Positions 1 through 7,581 of a stretch of DNA of 64,000 nt are shown piece by piece. The translations under genes were made by a program, and so were the position numbers. The first letter of the stretch is position 1, and every line of letters starts with the position of its first letter. This stretch comes from Clostridia bacterium (lineage in GTDB: Bacteria; Bacillota; Clostridia; Caldicoprobacterales; Caldicoprobacteraceae). The stretch spans positions 124,001 to 188,000 of the forward strand of contig PKRC01000001.1 in NCBI GenBank assembly GCA_017577715.1, read 5' to 3'. Under the pieces are notes generated by a model, which was not told where the DNA came from, ran no database searches, and was given only the letters and a program-made list of their open reading frames with translations.

Positions 1-414
1 GGTATTCCCTCTGTTGCCATATCGCTGGTGTCGTATAAGTCTGACGATTTTTCGTATGCTGGTGAGGTGGCAGTGGAGGTGGCTCAAAAGCTGCTTGAGC
101 ATGGGCTGCCCAAGGGAGCTCTGCTCAACGTGAATGTACCTGCGGTGCCAAAGGAGGAGATAAGAGGTATAAAGGTTGCACGTCTGGGTATACGGCGTTA
201 TGCCGAGACATATATCAAACGGCTGGATCCACGAGGTAGGCCATATTACTGGCTTACCGGGGAAGCTATCGATACTTCCCAAGAGGATATGCAGTTGGAT
301 ACCGATATATTTGCTGTAAAGGAAAATTACGTTGCCGTAACGCCAATTCATCTGGATTTAACGCTTTATTCGTTTATGGATGCGGTGAAAGAGTGGTTTA
401 ATAAAGGCCAATAG
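1..414 (+). CDS. surE: 5'/3'-nucleotidase SurE, C-terminal part
   Basis: The frame is already open at base 1 and ends at the TAG at 412-414, so about the last 137 residues are present and the start lies outside the window. It opens with GIPSVAISLVSYKSD, a segment typical of SurE, followed by the LNVNVPAVP and VARLGIRRY stretches and a C-terminal VTPIHLDLT block seen in this family. SurE is a cytoplasmic metal-dependent nucleoside monophosphatase linked to stationary-phase survival. The metal-binding N-terminal DD motif is outside the window. The downstream small gene follows after 20 bases, suggesting one transcript. Confidence 0.9.
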   Translation, partial: GIPSVAISLVSYKSDDFSYAGEVAVEVAQKLLEHGLPKGALLNVNVPAVPKEEIRGIKVARLGIRRYAETYIKRLDPRGRPYYWLTGEAIDTSQEDMQLDTDIFAVKENYVAVTPIHLDLTLYSFMDAVKEWFNKGQ

Positions 415-434
415 GAGTTTGAAGGAAAGGTGGG

Positions 435-632
435 ATGTTGGTGGAAAACGGGTCCATGTATTCCCATGCCGTGAGGGCAGTCTTGGATATCAAGAATTTC
501 CCCGACCTTTATAAGATAGTGGATTTTTTAAACAAGAATTTAAAGGACAAAGGCTTGATTTTCGGGCTTTCGCAAAGGGATGAGGAAACCATGCGCATAT
601 CCATATACGAAGCTAGCCCAGTGAATAAATGA
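435..632 (+). CDS. YpmA-like (DUF4264) small protein
   Basis: A 65-residue protein starting at an ATG preceded by a GGAAAGG ribosome binding site. The core DLYKIVDFLNKNLKDKGLIFGLS matches what I recall of the Bacillus YpmA/DUF4264 family (DLYKVVD.LNRNLK....MFGL), including the C-terminal IYEA/IYRT-type end. The function of this family is not known. It sits 20 bases after surE and just before an apparent promoter for the RpiR-type regulator, so it is probably the last gene of the surE transcript. The family call rests on remembered similarity and would need a profile search. Confidence 0.7.
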   Translation: MLVENGSMYSHAVRAVLDIKNFPDLYKIVDFLNKNLKDKGLIFGLSQRDEETMRISIYEASPVNK

Positions 633-642
633 AGCTTTAAAT

Positions 643-670
643 TTGCAAATTAAAGAGAATGTGTTAAAAT
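643..670 (+). promoter_or_regulatory. candidate sigma-A promoter for the RpiR-type regulator
   Basis: TTGCAA at 643-648 and TAAAAT at 665-670 are separated by 16 bases, close to the housekeeping consensus. The ATG of the regulator lies 45 bases downstream with its own GAGGAGG site. This makes it unlikely that translation begins at the TTG inside the -35 element, although the frame is open from there. Confidence 0.55.
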
Positions 671-714
671 ATGTTTGTAAGCAACAAAGGGCCATGTTTG
701 AGGAGGATATTTTA

Positions 715-1578
715 ATGGATAACGAGGATTTACTTCAGAGAATTGCCGAGCGGTACAAGAAGATGAGCAAGGGACAAAAGCTTATTGCGGATTTCATTTT
801 AAACAATTACGACAAGGCCGCTTTTATGACGGCATCCAAGATAGGCCATAAGGTGGGAGTAAGCGAGTCCACCGTGGTAAGGTTTGCCAATATGCTGGGC
901 TATGAGGGGTATCCCCAGCTTCAGAAGGCGCTGCAGGAGGTAATTCGCAATAAGCTGACTACCGTGCAGCGCATAGAGATGACGTCCGAGCTGGATGAAT
1001 CCACCCTCCTGAAGACGGTGTCAAAGATGGATATAAACAACATACGCCTTACCGTAGAGGAGATAGACAAAGAGGTATTCAACAGGGTGGTGGATAGGAT
1101 ATTTTCAGCCAGGAGCATATACGTGCTGGGGTTGAGAAGCGCAGCCCCCCTGGCTCAGTTTATGGGATATTATCTGAGCTTCATATTTGATAAAGTGAGA
1201 GTGGTGACCTCTGGCGTTAACGATATATTGGAGCAGCTCATCCACATTCAGCCCCAGGATCTGCTGATTGGCATAAGCTTTCCAAGATATGCAAGGCGCA
1301 CTGTAGAGGCCATGATGTTTGCTAAGAACAAAGGCGCCGAAACGGTGGCTATAACCGATTCGCTGCTGTCGCCTCTCACGCCTTATGCAGACCACATATT
1401 GCTGGCAAGGAGCGATATGGCCTCCTTTGTAGATTCTCTGGTGGCGCCCTTGAGCCTCATCAATGCCTTGATTGTGGCTGTAGGCATTCGCAAGAAGGCC
1501 GATATCTCGTCAGAGTTCCAGGAGCTTGAGAAAATATGGGGCGAATACCAGGTATATGTCGGTAAGGAGAACTCTTAA
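715..1578 (+). CDS. MurR/RpiR family transcriptional regulator
   Basis: A 287-residue protein. The ATG at 715 is chosen because GAGGAGG lies nine bases upstream; the frame is open further 5', but that part overlaps a promoter. The N-terminal RpiR-type helix-turn-helix domain (about residues 1-78) includes SKIGHKVGVSESTVVRFANMLGYEGY, and the C-terminal part (about 120-260) is a SIS sugar-phosphate-binding fold with the SFPRYARRTVEAM stretch. Proteins of this family sense phosphosugars and repress or activate sugar and cell-wall amino sugar genes. No sugar transport or catabolic gene is adjacent, so the effector and targets cannot be inferred. It probably forms a transcript with the phosphatase that follows. 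Confidence 0.9.
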   Translation: MDNEDLLQRIAERYKKMSKGQKLIADFILNNYDKAAFMTASKIGHKVGVSESTVVRFANMLGYEGYPQLQKALQEVIRNKLTTVQRIEMTSELDESTLLKTVSKMDINNIRLTVEEIDKEVFNRVVDRIFSARSIYVLGLRSAAPLAQFMGYYLSFIFDKVRVVTSGVNDILEQLIHIQPQDLLIGISFPRYARRTVEAMMFAKNKGAETVAITDSLLSPLTPYADHILLARSDMASFVDSLVAPLSLINALIVAVGIRKKADISSEFQELEKIWGEYQVYVGKENS

Positions 1579-1591
1579 GGGGAAATAGGGA

Positions 1592-2200
1592 GTGATAGTG
1601 TACATTACAAGGCACGGGGAAACACAATGGAACGTTGAGGGCAGGACGCAAGGGGCCTGTGATATAGGGTTGACCGAAGAAGGGCGCAAGCAGGCTTATC
1701 GGCTGGCCAGGCGCCTGAAAGGTATATCTATAAGGAAGATATACTGCAGCGACTTGCAAAGGGCCCTTGAGACCGCTTCAATCATTGGACGAGAGATTGG
1801 CGTAGAGTGGGTGACTACACCGCTTTTAAGAGAGGCTTCTTTTGGAGAATGGGAAGGCCATACCTTGACCGACATCGAGCGCCTATTTCCGGGGCAGCTA
1901 TCTCGGTGGTATGATGACCCTACATTTTGCCCACCAGGTGGGGAGAGCTTGAGTTGCGTAAGGGATAGGATAAGCAGGTTTGTAGAACAAATCAAGTCCT
2001 TGAAGCTGGCGCAGGATGAAAGCATTTTGGTGGTCTCCCACGCTTTGACCTGTAAAGTGCTCATATTGGAGCTTATGGATCTGCCATTATCTTATATCAA
2101 GAGAATCAAGCAGGACAATACGGGCTTAACCGCTATAAAGGTGTTGCCGAAAGGTAATATGCTCATTTTTCTCAATGAAACCTGCCATGTTAGCCGTTGA
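1592..2200 (+). CDS. histidine phosphatase family protein
   Basis: A 202-residue protein with a GTG start. The N-terminal ITRHGET motif carries the phosphate-accepting histidine (H8), a catalytic glutamate lies in LLREASFGEWEG (about residue 81), and the second histidine is in VVSHALTCK (H150). This is the phosphoglycerate mutase-like 2H phosphatase fold. Members include cofactor-independent phosphatases such as PhoE and the alpha-ribazole phosphatase CobC. Length and motifs fit either, and there are no cobalamin genes nearby to support CobC, so the substrate is left open. It starts 13 bases after the RpiR-type regulator. Confidence 0.88.
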   Translation: MIVYITRHGETQWNVEGRTQGACDIGLTEEGRKQAYRLARRLKGISIRKIYCSDLQRALETASIIGREIGVEWVTTPLLREASFGEWEGHTLTDIERLFPGQLSRWYDDPTFCPPGGESLSCVRDRISRFVEQIKSLKLAQDESILVVSHALTCKVLILELMDLPLSYIKRIKQDNTGLTAIKVLPKGNMLIFLNETCHVSR

Positions 2201-2207
2201 ATGTTTA

Positions 2208-2236
2208 TTGTACTATATGGCTTATCTGGTTATAAT
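2208..2236 (+). promoter_or_regulatory. sigma-A promoter for the hutP-like/aroH/cmk transcript
   Basis: TTGTAC at 2208-2213, a 17-base spacer and a perfect TATAAT at 2231-2236. The start codon of the HutP-like gene is 64 bases downstream. This probably drives the whole run to the terminator at 6606-6634, since no other terminator interrupts it. Confidence 0.7.
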
Positions 2237-2300
2237 GAATGATAGATGGAAGGTTTATGATGGCTAAGTTAAAAGCGCAGCCGGTGATGGAGGGTATGTG

Positions 2301-2714
2301 ATGAACCTGATGGGGAGCAAAGAGGTGGCCCGGGCGGCCATAGAGATGTCGCTGACCCGGACCAGGGAAGAAGAAAAGGCGTTAAAGGAGCGGCTACAAC
2401 AGGAGGGGATAAGCGCTGCTGCCGTCGATTATGGCGGTGAGTTTATAACTTCGGTTAACAAGGTGGTAGAGCGAGCCGTTGTGGCCGCCAAGAGGGAAGG
2501 GGTAATAAGCGAGACCCATGCTGAAGAGGGGGCAGTGGCAGGAGCTACCAGGGAAGCCCTGTCCCAGATCATGACCAAGGCCATTGGCCTTAACGTAGGC
2601 GGCAAGATAGGGATTGCCAGGAGCGGCGATCACATAAGCGTGGCTTTGTTTTTTGGCATAGGGATGATCCATTTGAATGAGGTGGCCATTGGGCTGGGAC
2701 ATAGAGTAGTATAG
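2301..2714 (+). CDS. HutP family protein (orphan)
   Basis: A 137-residue protein starting at ATG 2301 behind GGAGGG; an in-frame GTG lies one codon upstream. The pattern SETHAEEGAVAGATREAL, NVGGKIGIAR and the GLGHRVV C-terminus matches the clostridial branch of HutP, the RNA-binding antiterminator of the Bacillus histidine utilisation operon. There are no hut genes here; it leads aroH, cmk, plsC and ispH-S1. The two histidines that I recall as metal ligands in Bacillus HutP (H73, H77) align with glycines, while a C-terminal histidine is kept. The fold assignment is good, but a histidine-sensing role is doubtful. Confidence 0.8.
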   Translation: MNLMGSKEVARAAIEMSLTRTREEEKALKERLQQEGISAAAVDYGGEFITSVNKVVERAVVAAKREGVISETHAEEGAVAGATREALSQIMTKAIGLNVGGKIGIARSGDHISVALFFGIGMIHLNEVAIGLGHRVV

Positions 2715-2732
2715 CTGAGGTGTTTTTTAATT

Positions 2733-3095
2733 ATGCGTATTAAGGCTATAAGGGGCGCAATAACCGTCGAAAAAAATACGCGCCAGGAGATCCTGGACAA
2801 TACCAAAAGGCTGCTCAGCGCTATAATAGATAAAAATAGTTTGCGATATGAAGATATAGTCAGCGTTATATTTACGGCTACGAAGGATCTGGACGCGGTA
2901 TATCCTGCGGTTGCTGCCAGGGAGATGGGCATGACCCAGGTACCGCTTATGTGCTGTCAAGAGATGTATGTGGAGGGTAGCCTGGAGAAGTGCATACGGG
3001 TGCTCATCCACGCATACCTGGACGATGACAGAGTTCCGCATCACGTATATCTTGAAAAAGCGATCAATTTAAGACCGGATATTGCACAAACATGA
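2733..3095 (+). CDS. aroH: chorismate mutase, AroH type
   Basis: A 120-residue protein matching the monofunctional AroH family in length and pattern: MRIKAIRGAITVEKNT at the start, then the SVIFTATKDLDAVYPAVAAR and VPLMCCQEMYVEGSL segments and an HVYLEKA motif. It converts chorismate to prephenate for tyrosine and phenylalanine synthesis in the cytoplasm and normally works as a trimer with active sites between subunits. Arg7 and the YLEKA region fit active-site positions of the Bacillus enzyme. It lies 18 bases after the HutP-like gene and 20 bases before cmk, so it is transcribed with them. Confidence 0.92.
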   Translation: MRIKAIRGAITVEKNTRQEILDNTKRLLSAIIDKNSLRYEDIVSVIFTATKDLDAVYPAVAAREMGMTQVPLMCCQEMYVEGSLEKCIRVLIHAYLDDDRVPHHVYLEKAINLRPDIAQT

Positions 3096-3115
3096 GCTTT
3101 TAGAGGAGTGTCTCA

Positions 3116-3796
3116 ATGAAGACGATAGCTATTGCTATAGACGGCCCTGCAGGGGCAGGTAAAAGCACCATCGCTAAGCTCATCGCTGATAAGCTGCACA
3201 TATATTATCTGGATACAGGGGCCATGTATCGTGCGGTGGCTTTGAAGGTACTTAGGGAAGGGTTGGACCCTACAAATCACCAACAGGTCATATCGATTCT
3301 CCCATCGACCCACATCGGAGTTATATACCAGGATGGGTTTCAGCGCGTATATCTGGATGGGGAGGATGTCACTCATCTGCTTAGGCAACCGGAGGTGGCC
3401 AAGGCTGCTTCAGCGGTAGCGGTCATTCCTGAAGTTCGTATAAAGCTGGTGGAGCTGCAGCGAAGCATAGCGCAGAATTATTCGGTGGTGATAGACGGTA
3501 GGGATATAGGGACCTTTGTGTTGCCCAATGCAGATAAAAAGTTTTATTTGACTGCCACGCTGGAGGAAAGGGCAAGGCGTCGATGGCTGGAGATGCAGGA
3601 GAAGGGCTATGACCAAAGCCTGGAAGAAGTAAAACGAGAGCTGGAGGCCCGTGACAGAAACGATATGGGTAGGGCTTTTGCGCCTTTACGGAAAGCCGAG
3701 GATGCCATACTGATAGATACGACAGGCAAATCCATTGATCAGGTGGTCAATGAAGTGTGGGGGTATTTGACCGATATATCTGCTGATGGCCGGTAA
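3116..3796 (+). CDS. cmk: cytidylate kinase
   Basis: A 226-residue (d)CMP kinase. The P-loop GPAGAGKS is at residues 10-17, the nucleotide-binding DTGAMYR at 33-39, VVIDGRDIGTFVLP at about 124-137 and the lid region RDRNDMGRAFAPL near 185-197. It phosphorylates CMP and dCMP. GAGGAGTGTC precedes the ATG. The order cmk-plsC-ispH/rpsA is widely conserved in Clostridia and related Firmicutes, where cmk is typically near ribosomal protein S1 genes. Confidence 0.97.
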   Translation: MKTIAIAIDGPAGAGKSTIAKLIADKLHIYYLDTGAMYRAVALKVLREGLDPTNHQQVISILPSTHIGVIYQDGFQRVYLDGEDVTHLLRQPEVAKAASAVAVIPEVRIKLVELQRSIAQNYSVVIDGRDIGTFVLPNADKKFYLTATLEERARRRWLEMQEKGYDQSLEEVKRELEARDRNDMGRAFAPLRKAEDAILIDTTGKSIDQVVNEVWGYLTDISADGR

Positions 3797-3808
3797 AAGG
3801 AAAGCGGG

Positions 3809-4399
3809 GTGATATCTTTGTTTTACAAATTTGCACGAGCTATAGTACGGCCCATAATGTTCTTGCTTTTCAGGATCAGGGTTGAAGGTCTTGAAAATTT
3901 TCCCATGGAAGGCAAGACCATTGTATACGCAAACCACATCTCTTGGTTAGACCCCGTAATTATTGGATGCGTGCTGCCCAGACAGGTGTTCTTTATGGCA
4001 AAAGCGGAACTATTTAAAATTCCGCTACTTAGAACCGTAATCAGATATCTGGGTGCTTTCCCGGTAAATCGGGGGTCGGCAGACCTATCGGCCATCAAGC
4101 ACTCCCTTCAGGTGCTCAATGAAGGAAAGGTATTTGGCATCTTTCCGGAAGGCACCAGAAACAAGACGGGTTTTCTCCAAAGCTTTTCCCATGGCATAGC
4201 TTCCATTGCTCATAAATCCAGAGCAAAGGTCTTACCGGTTGCCATTGTGGGGCAATATAGGCTGTTCAGGCCCATGACGATCAAGATTGGCAAGCCGTTG
4301 AATTTTGATGATTACTTTGCACAGAAATCCAATACAGAGCTTCTCGAAAGGATGGCCAATCAAATGGAACAGGCGCTAAGAGACTTGCTGAGCGATTGA
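3809..4399 (+). CDS. plsC: 1-acyl-sn-glycerol-3-phosphate acyltransferase
   Basis: About 195 residues. The catalytic NHISWLD motif (HX4D, about H43/D48) and the substrate-binding FPEGTR (112-117) identify the PlsC family, which acylates lysophosphatidate to phosphatidate at the membrane. The N-terminal FYKFARAIVRPIMFLLFRI is hydrophobic and may anchor it. Two starts are possible: GTG at 3809 or TTG at 3818. The sequence GGGGTGAT at 3806-3813 looks like the ribosome binding site and would favour TTG 3818. It sits between cmk and ispH-S1 in one transcript. Confidence 0.93.
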   Translation: MISLFYKFARAIVRPIMFLLFRIRVEGLENFPMEGKTIVYANHISWLDPVIIGCVLPRQVFFMAKAELFKIPLLRTVIRYLGAFPVNRGSADLSAIKHSLQVLNEGKVFGIFPEGTRNKTGFLQSFSHGIASIAHKSRAKVLPVAIVGQYRLFRPMTIKIGKPLNFDDYFAQKSNTELLERMANQMEQALRDLLSD

Positions 4400-4420
4400 G
4401 CTTAAGAGGAGGCTTTGAAG

Positions 4421-6607
4421 TTGACAATTATAGTGGCTAAAAACGCGGGCTTTTGCTTCGGGGTCAGGCGCGCTGTGGAGGCTGTATATGAGCAGCTTAA
4501 AAGGGCTGGTAAGGTTTATACTTATGGCCCCATTATTCACAACCCCCAAGTGGTGGAGGCTCTCAAGGCAAAAGGAGCCATCATCGTGGAGGATTTGGAT
4601 CAGATAGAGGAAGGTACCATTGTAATTCGATCCCATGGGGTGCCACCGCAGGTTTACCGCTTGATGAAGGATAAAGGGCTACAGGTTGTGGATGCGACTT
4701 GTCCTTATGTGAAACGGGTTCACAATCTGGTAAGCAAGTACCACGGTAAGGGTTATAGCATCATCATAGTGGGTGAAAAGGAACATCCCGAAGTGGTAGG
4801 CATAAACGGCTGGTGCGATGACACCGCATTTGTGATCAATGATCCTGAACAGGTGGACTTCCTACCTCATATGGATAAGGCTTGCGTGGTAGCCCAGACT
4901 ACAACGCCACACCAAAAATGGAACGCCATAGTAGAGCGGCTTCACAGCAAGGTGGATCACCTGGAAGTTTTCAATACCATATGCAATACCACCGCAGTGA
5001 GGCAAGCTGAAGCTGAAGCCATAGCCAAAACGGTAGATGTGATGCTGGTCATAGGAGGCAAAAACAGCTCTAATACGCGAAAGCTCTATTCCATATGTAA
5101 AGCCCATTGTGAAAAAACCTTTGCTATTGAAACAGCAAAGGATATCGATATTAATGCAATACATCCAGGGGATAAGGTAGGCATTACTGCCGGTGCCTCT
5201 ACTCCTGACTGGATCATCAAGGAGGTAATTGATATGGTGAATCAATTGAATGATGGAAAAACGGGTGGCCCCTCAAACGAACCACGACAAGGGAATGATT
5301 CCCGCTTTTCGCAGGGACAAGCTGTCCAGCAGGAAATGCAAAATGAACCCGTTGAAAGCAATATCCATGAGCTGAAAGACGGTGGGGGTCAATCGGCACC
5401 TGCACCCGAAAATGCGGCACAGCAGGAACAACCCGAACCGGAGATGCAGTCGATGGAAGGTTTTGAAAAGGCAATGGTATCCTTAAGGCCCGGTCAGGTG
5501 GTGCGGGGCACGATACTCAAAATAACTCCCGAAGAGGTGATAGTTAACCTGGGCTACAAGTCAGATGGTGTGTTGCCCATCAGCGAATTGACGCTGGTCG
5601 ATCCGCATACCGGTGAGGCTAAATGGCATGAGGGTGACCCCATAGACGTGCAGGTGGTCAAGATTGATGATGGCGAAGGAAATGTTCTCCTTGCGCGTAA
5701 ATCCCTTGAGAAAAGGCTGGCGTGGGATGAACTAGAAGAGAGCTTCAAAGAGGGAAGAGAGGTTAAAGGCATATGCACTGAGGTGGTGAAGGGGGGCGTG
5801 TTGGCCGAGATTAGCGGCATTCAGGCTTTTGTGCCCGCCTCGCACCTGTCTACTCGGTACGTAGAGGATTTAAATTCATTTGTGGGAACGACGTTGCGGC
5901 TGAAGGTATTGGAAATTGATAGGCGCCGAAACAGGGTAGTGGCTTCCCAGAAGGTCATCCTGCAGGAGGAAGAAGAAGCTAGAAGGAAAGCGCTGTGGGA
6001 TTCCATACAAGAGGGACAGGTAGTTAGAGGGGTGGTAAAGAGGCTTACCGATTTTGGTGCTTTTGTGGATATCGGTGGAGTGGACGGTTTGGTGCACATA
6101 TCCGATCTGTCATGGGGACACGTAAGCCATCCGAGCGAGGTGCTGCAAGAGAATCAGACCATAACCGTAAAGGTGCTTTCTGTGGATAGAGAAAGGGGAA
6201 GGATCTCTCTTGGATACAAGCAGACCTTTCCGCAGCCATGGGACAGCGTGAGCCAAAAATACCATGTAGGGGATATCGTTGCCGGTAAGGTGGTAAGGCT
6301 TACCCATTTTGGGGCTTTTGTAGAGTTGGAACCGGGCATTGATGGGTTGGTGCACGTGTCGGAAATATCCGATGAGCGTATCAACAAGGCAGCTGATGTG
6401 TTGCAGGTAGGGCAGGTGGTAAATGCTAAAATTTTGGATATAAAGCCACAGCAGCGGAAGATAAGCCTCAGCATAAAAGAAGCCCTTTGTGAGCAAGAGG
6501 AGAAGGAATTAGAGCTGGTACAGCAAGGGCAACAAAGCTATGAGGGCTTATCGGTCAACCTGGGAGAGCTCTTTTCGGATAAATTGAAGCCTGAGAGGTT
6601 TAAATAA
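4421..6607 (+). CDS. ispH: 4-hydroxy-3-methylbut-2-enyl diphosphate reductase fused to ribosomal S1 domains
   Basis: A 728-residue fusion. Residues 1-280 are IspH/LytB, the last enzyme of the MEP isoprenoid pathway; the three iron-sulfur cysteines are visible in AGFCFGV, DATCPYV and NTICNTTAVRQ, with IHNP and EKEHPE active-site motifs. A Gln/Pro/Glu-rich linker of about 70 residues follows, then four S1 RNA-binding repeats, the third and fourth having the classic TDFGAFVDIGGVDGLVHISDLS pattern. TTG 4421 is preferred because GAGGAGG lies eight bases upstream; an in-frame TTG at 4415 is too close. The frame is unbroken, so the fusion is real here. Similar fusions are known in other Clostridia. 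It ends the transcript. Confidence 0.95.
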   Translation: MTIIVAKNAGFCFGVRRAVEAVYEQLKRAGKVYTYGPIIHNPQVVEALKAKGAIIVEDLDQIEEGTIVIRSHGVPPQVYRLMKDKGLQVVDATCPYVKRVHNLVSKYHGKGYSIIIVGEKEHPEVVGINGWCDDTAFVINDPEQVDFLPHMDKACVVAQTTTPHQKWNAIVERLHSKVDHLEVFNTICNTTAVRQAEAEAIAKTVDVMLVIGGKNSSNTRKLYSICKAHCEKTFAIETAKDIDINAIHPGDKVGITAGASTPDWIIKEVIDMVNQLNDGKTGGPSNEPRQGNDSRFSQGQAVQQEMQNEPVESNIHELKDGGGQSAPAPENAAQQEQPEPEMQSMEGFEKAMVSLRPGQVVRGTILKITPEEVIVNLGYKSDGVLPISELTLVDPHTGEAKWHEGDPIDVQVVKIDDGEGNVLLARKSLEKRLAWDELEESFKEGREVKGICTEVVKGGVLAEISGIQAFVPASHLSTRYVEDLNSFVGTTLRLKVLEIDRRRNRVVASQKVILQEEEEARRKALWDSIQEGQVVRGVVKRLTDFGAFVDIGGVDGLVHISDLSWGHVSHPSEVLQENQTITVKVLSVDRERGRISLGYKQTFPQPWDSVSQKYHVGDIVAGKVVRLTHFGAFVELEPGIDGLVHVSEISDERINKAADVLQVGQVVNAKILDIKPQQRKISLSIKEALCEQEEKELELVQQGQQSYEGLSVNLGELFSDKLKPERFK

Positions 6608-6634
6608 AAGCAGCGCAAGCTGCTTTTATTATTT
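6606..6634 (+). terminator. intrinsic terminator after ispH-S1
   Basis: A 9-bp perfect stem AAAAGCAGC/GCTGCTTTT with a GCAA loop overlaps the stop codon and runs into a T-rich tract (ATTATTTTT). It closes the transcript that begins at the HutP-like gene. Confidence 0.85.
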
Positions 6635-6659
6635 TTGGGATGTATAAAATTTTTTATTT

Positions 6660-6744
6660 TGGTAAAACTCAATACTGAACCTCACAAACACATTGAGACC
6701 CCCCTTTACACTGGAGCCGCAAGAGCTTTTGCGGCTTTTTTTTT
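6660..6744 (+). ncRNA. possible small RNA or leader ending in a terminator
   Basis: Between the ispH-S1 terminator and cheR lies a second strong terminator: stem AGCCGCAA/TTGCGGCT at 6715-6736 followed by eight T. Just upstream is a CTCAAT/ATTGAG stem (6668-6673 with 6692-6697) and a single-stranded ACCCCCCTTTACAC that resembles anti-Shine-Dalgarno seed regions of Firmicute small RNAs. No coding frame of note is present and I did not find a convincing promoter. The terminator is solid (about 0.8); the small RNA is an inference. Confidence 0.35.
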
Positions 6745-6761
6745 ATCGAATTATGTGATAA
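6743..6761. promoter_or_regulatory. inverted repeat upstream of cheR, shared with flgB
   Basis: TTATCGAATTATGTGATAA is an imperfect palindrome followed five bases later by TATACT (6766-6771), a plausible -10 for cheR. The same half sites, TTATCGAAT and TGATAAA, occur at 37399-37419 over the presumed flgB promoter. This could be an operator or part of a promoter for motility genes. Confidence 0.4.
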
Positions 6762-6804
6762 ACTCTATACTTGTCAGCGTACCAGACGGTGTAGGGGGTG
6801 GATC

Positions 6805-7578
6805 ATGAGCTGGACATATGAAGATTTTAAAAAGGCTATTCTTGACCTAACCGGAATCGATTTATCCAGTTATAAGGAAAAGCAGATGAAAAGGCGCATC
6901 GATTCATTGATAAGCCGCAGCGGATATGATGGGTACCAGACATATTATCGTGCCCTTGTTGAAGATAAAGAGAAGCTGGATCGATTTTTGAATTACATAA
7001 CCATAAACGTCTCGGAGTTCTTTCGAAATCCCGGCCAATGGACCATTCTTGAAAAGGAGATACTTCCCGATTTGCTAAAAAAACATGGTAACCTTAAGAT
7101 TTGGAGTGCGGCCTGTTCTAGCGGCGAGGAGCCTTATTCGTTGGTAATGCTTCTTGCCAAGTTTCTTCCGCTGGAGCGCATACGCATCCTGGCTACCGAT
7201 ATAGACCGGGAAGCGCTGGATAAAGCCAGAAAAGGCATATACGATGCCAGGAGCTTGCAGTCTATACCACAGGAACTAGTACATAGATATTTTAAGCCTT
7301 TCAATGGGCTTTTTGCTATTGATCCTCAAATCAAAGCCTGTGTAGAATTTAGGCGCCATGATTTGTTGAATGACCCTTTTCCAGGGAATTGCCATCTTAT
7401 ACTGTGCAGGAATGTTATGATATACTTCACAGAAGAGGCCAAAGTGAAGATCTATAAAAAGCTGCATGAGGCCCTCTATCCCGATGGGGTGCTATTTGTG
7501 GGCAGCACCGAACAGATCATAATTCCCCACATGTATGGTTTTCAACCCCTTAAGCCCTTTTTTTACAAGAAAATGTGA
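6805..7578 (+). CDS. cheR: chemotaxis protein methyltransferase CheR
   Basis: A 257-residue protein with the usual CheR layout: a helical N-terminal domain (about 1-75) and an SAM-dependent methyltransferase domain with LKIWSAACSSGEEPYSL (SAM-binding loop), LATDIDREAL and LILCRNVMIYFTEEAK. It methylates glutamates of chemoreceptors for adaptation. ATG 6805 follows GGGGGTGG. It stands outside the main motility operon and is convergent with cheB, with only three bases between the two stop codons and no terminator between them. Receptor genes are not in the window. Confidence 0.96.
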   Translation: MSWTYEDFKKAILDLTGIDLSSYKEKQMKRRIDSLISRSGYDGYQTYYRALVEDKEKLDRFLNYITINVSEFFRNPGQWTILEKEILPDLLKKHGNLKIWSAACSSGEEPYSLVMLLAKFLPLERIRILATDIDREALDKARKGIYDARSLQSIPQELVHRYFKPFNGLFAIDPQIKACVEFRRHDLLNDPFPGNCHLILCRNVMIYFTEEAKVKIYKKLHEALYPDGVLFVGSTEQIIIPHMYGFQPLKPFFYKKM

Positions 7579-7581
7579 AAT

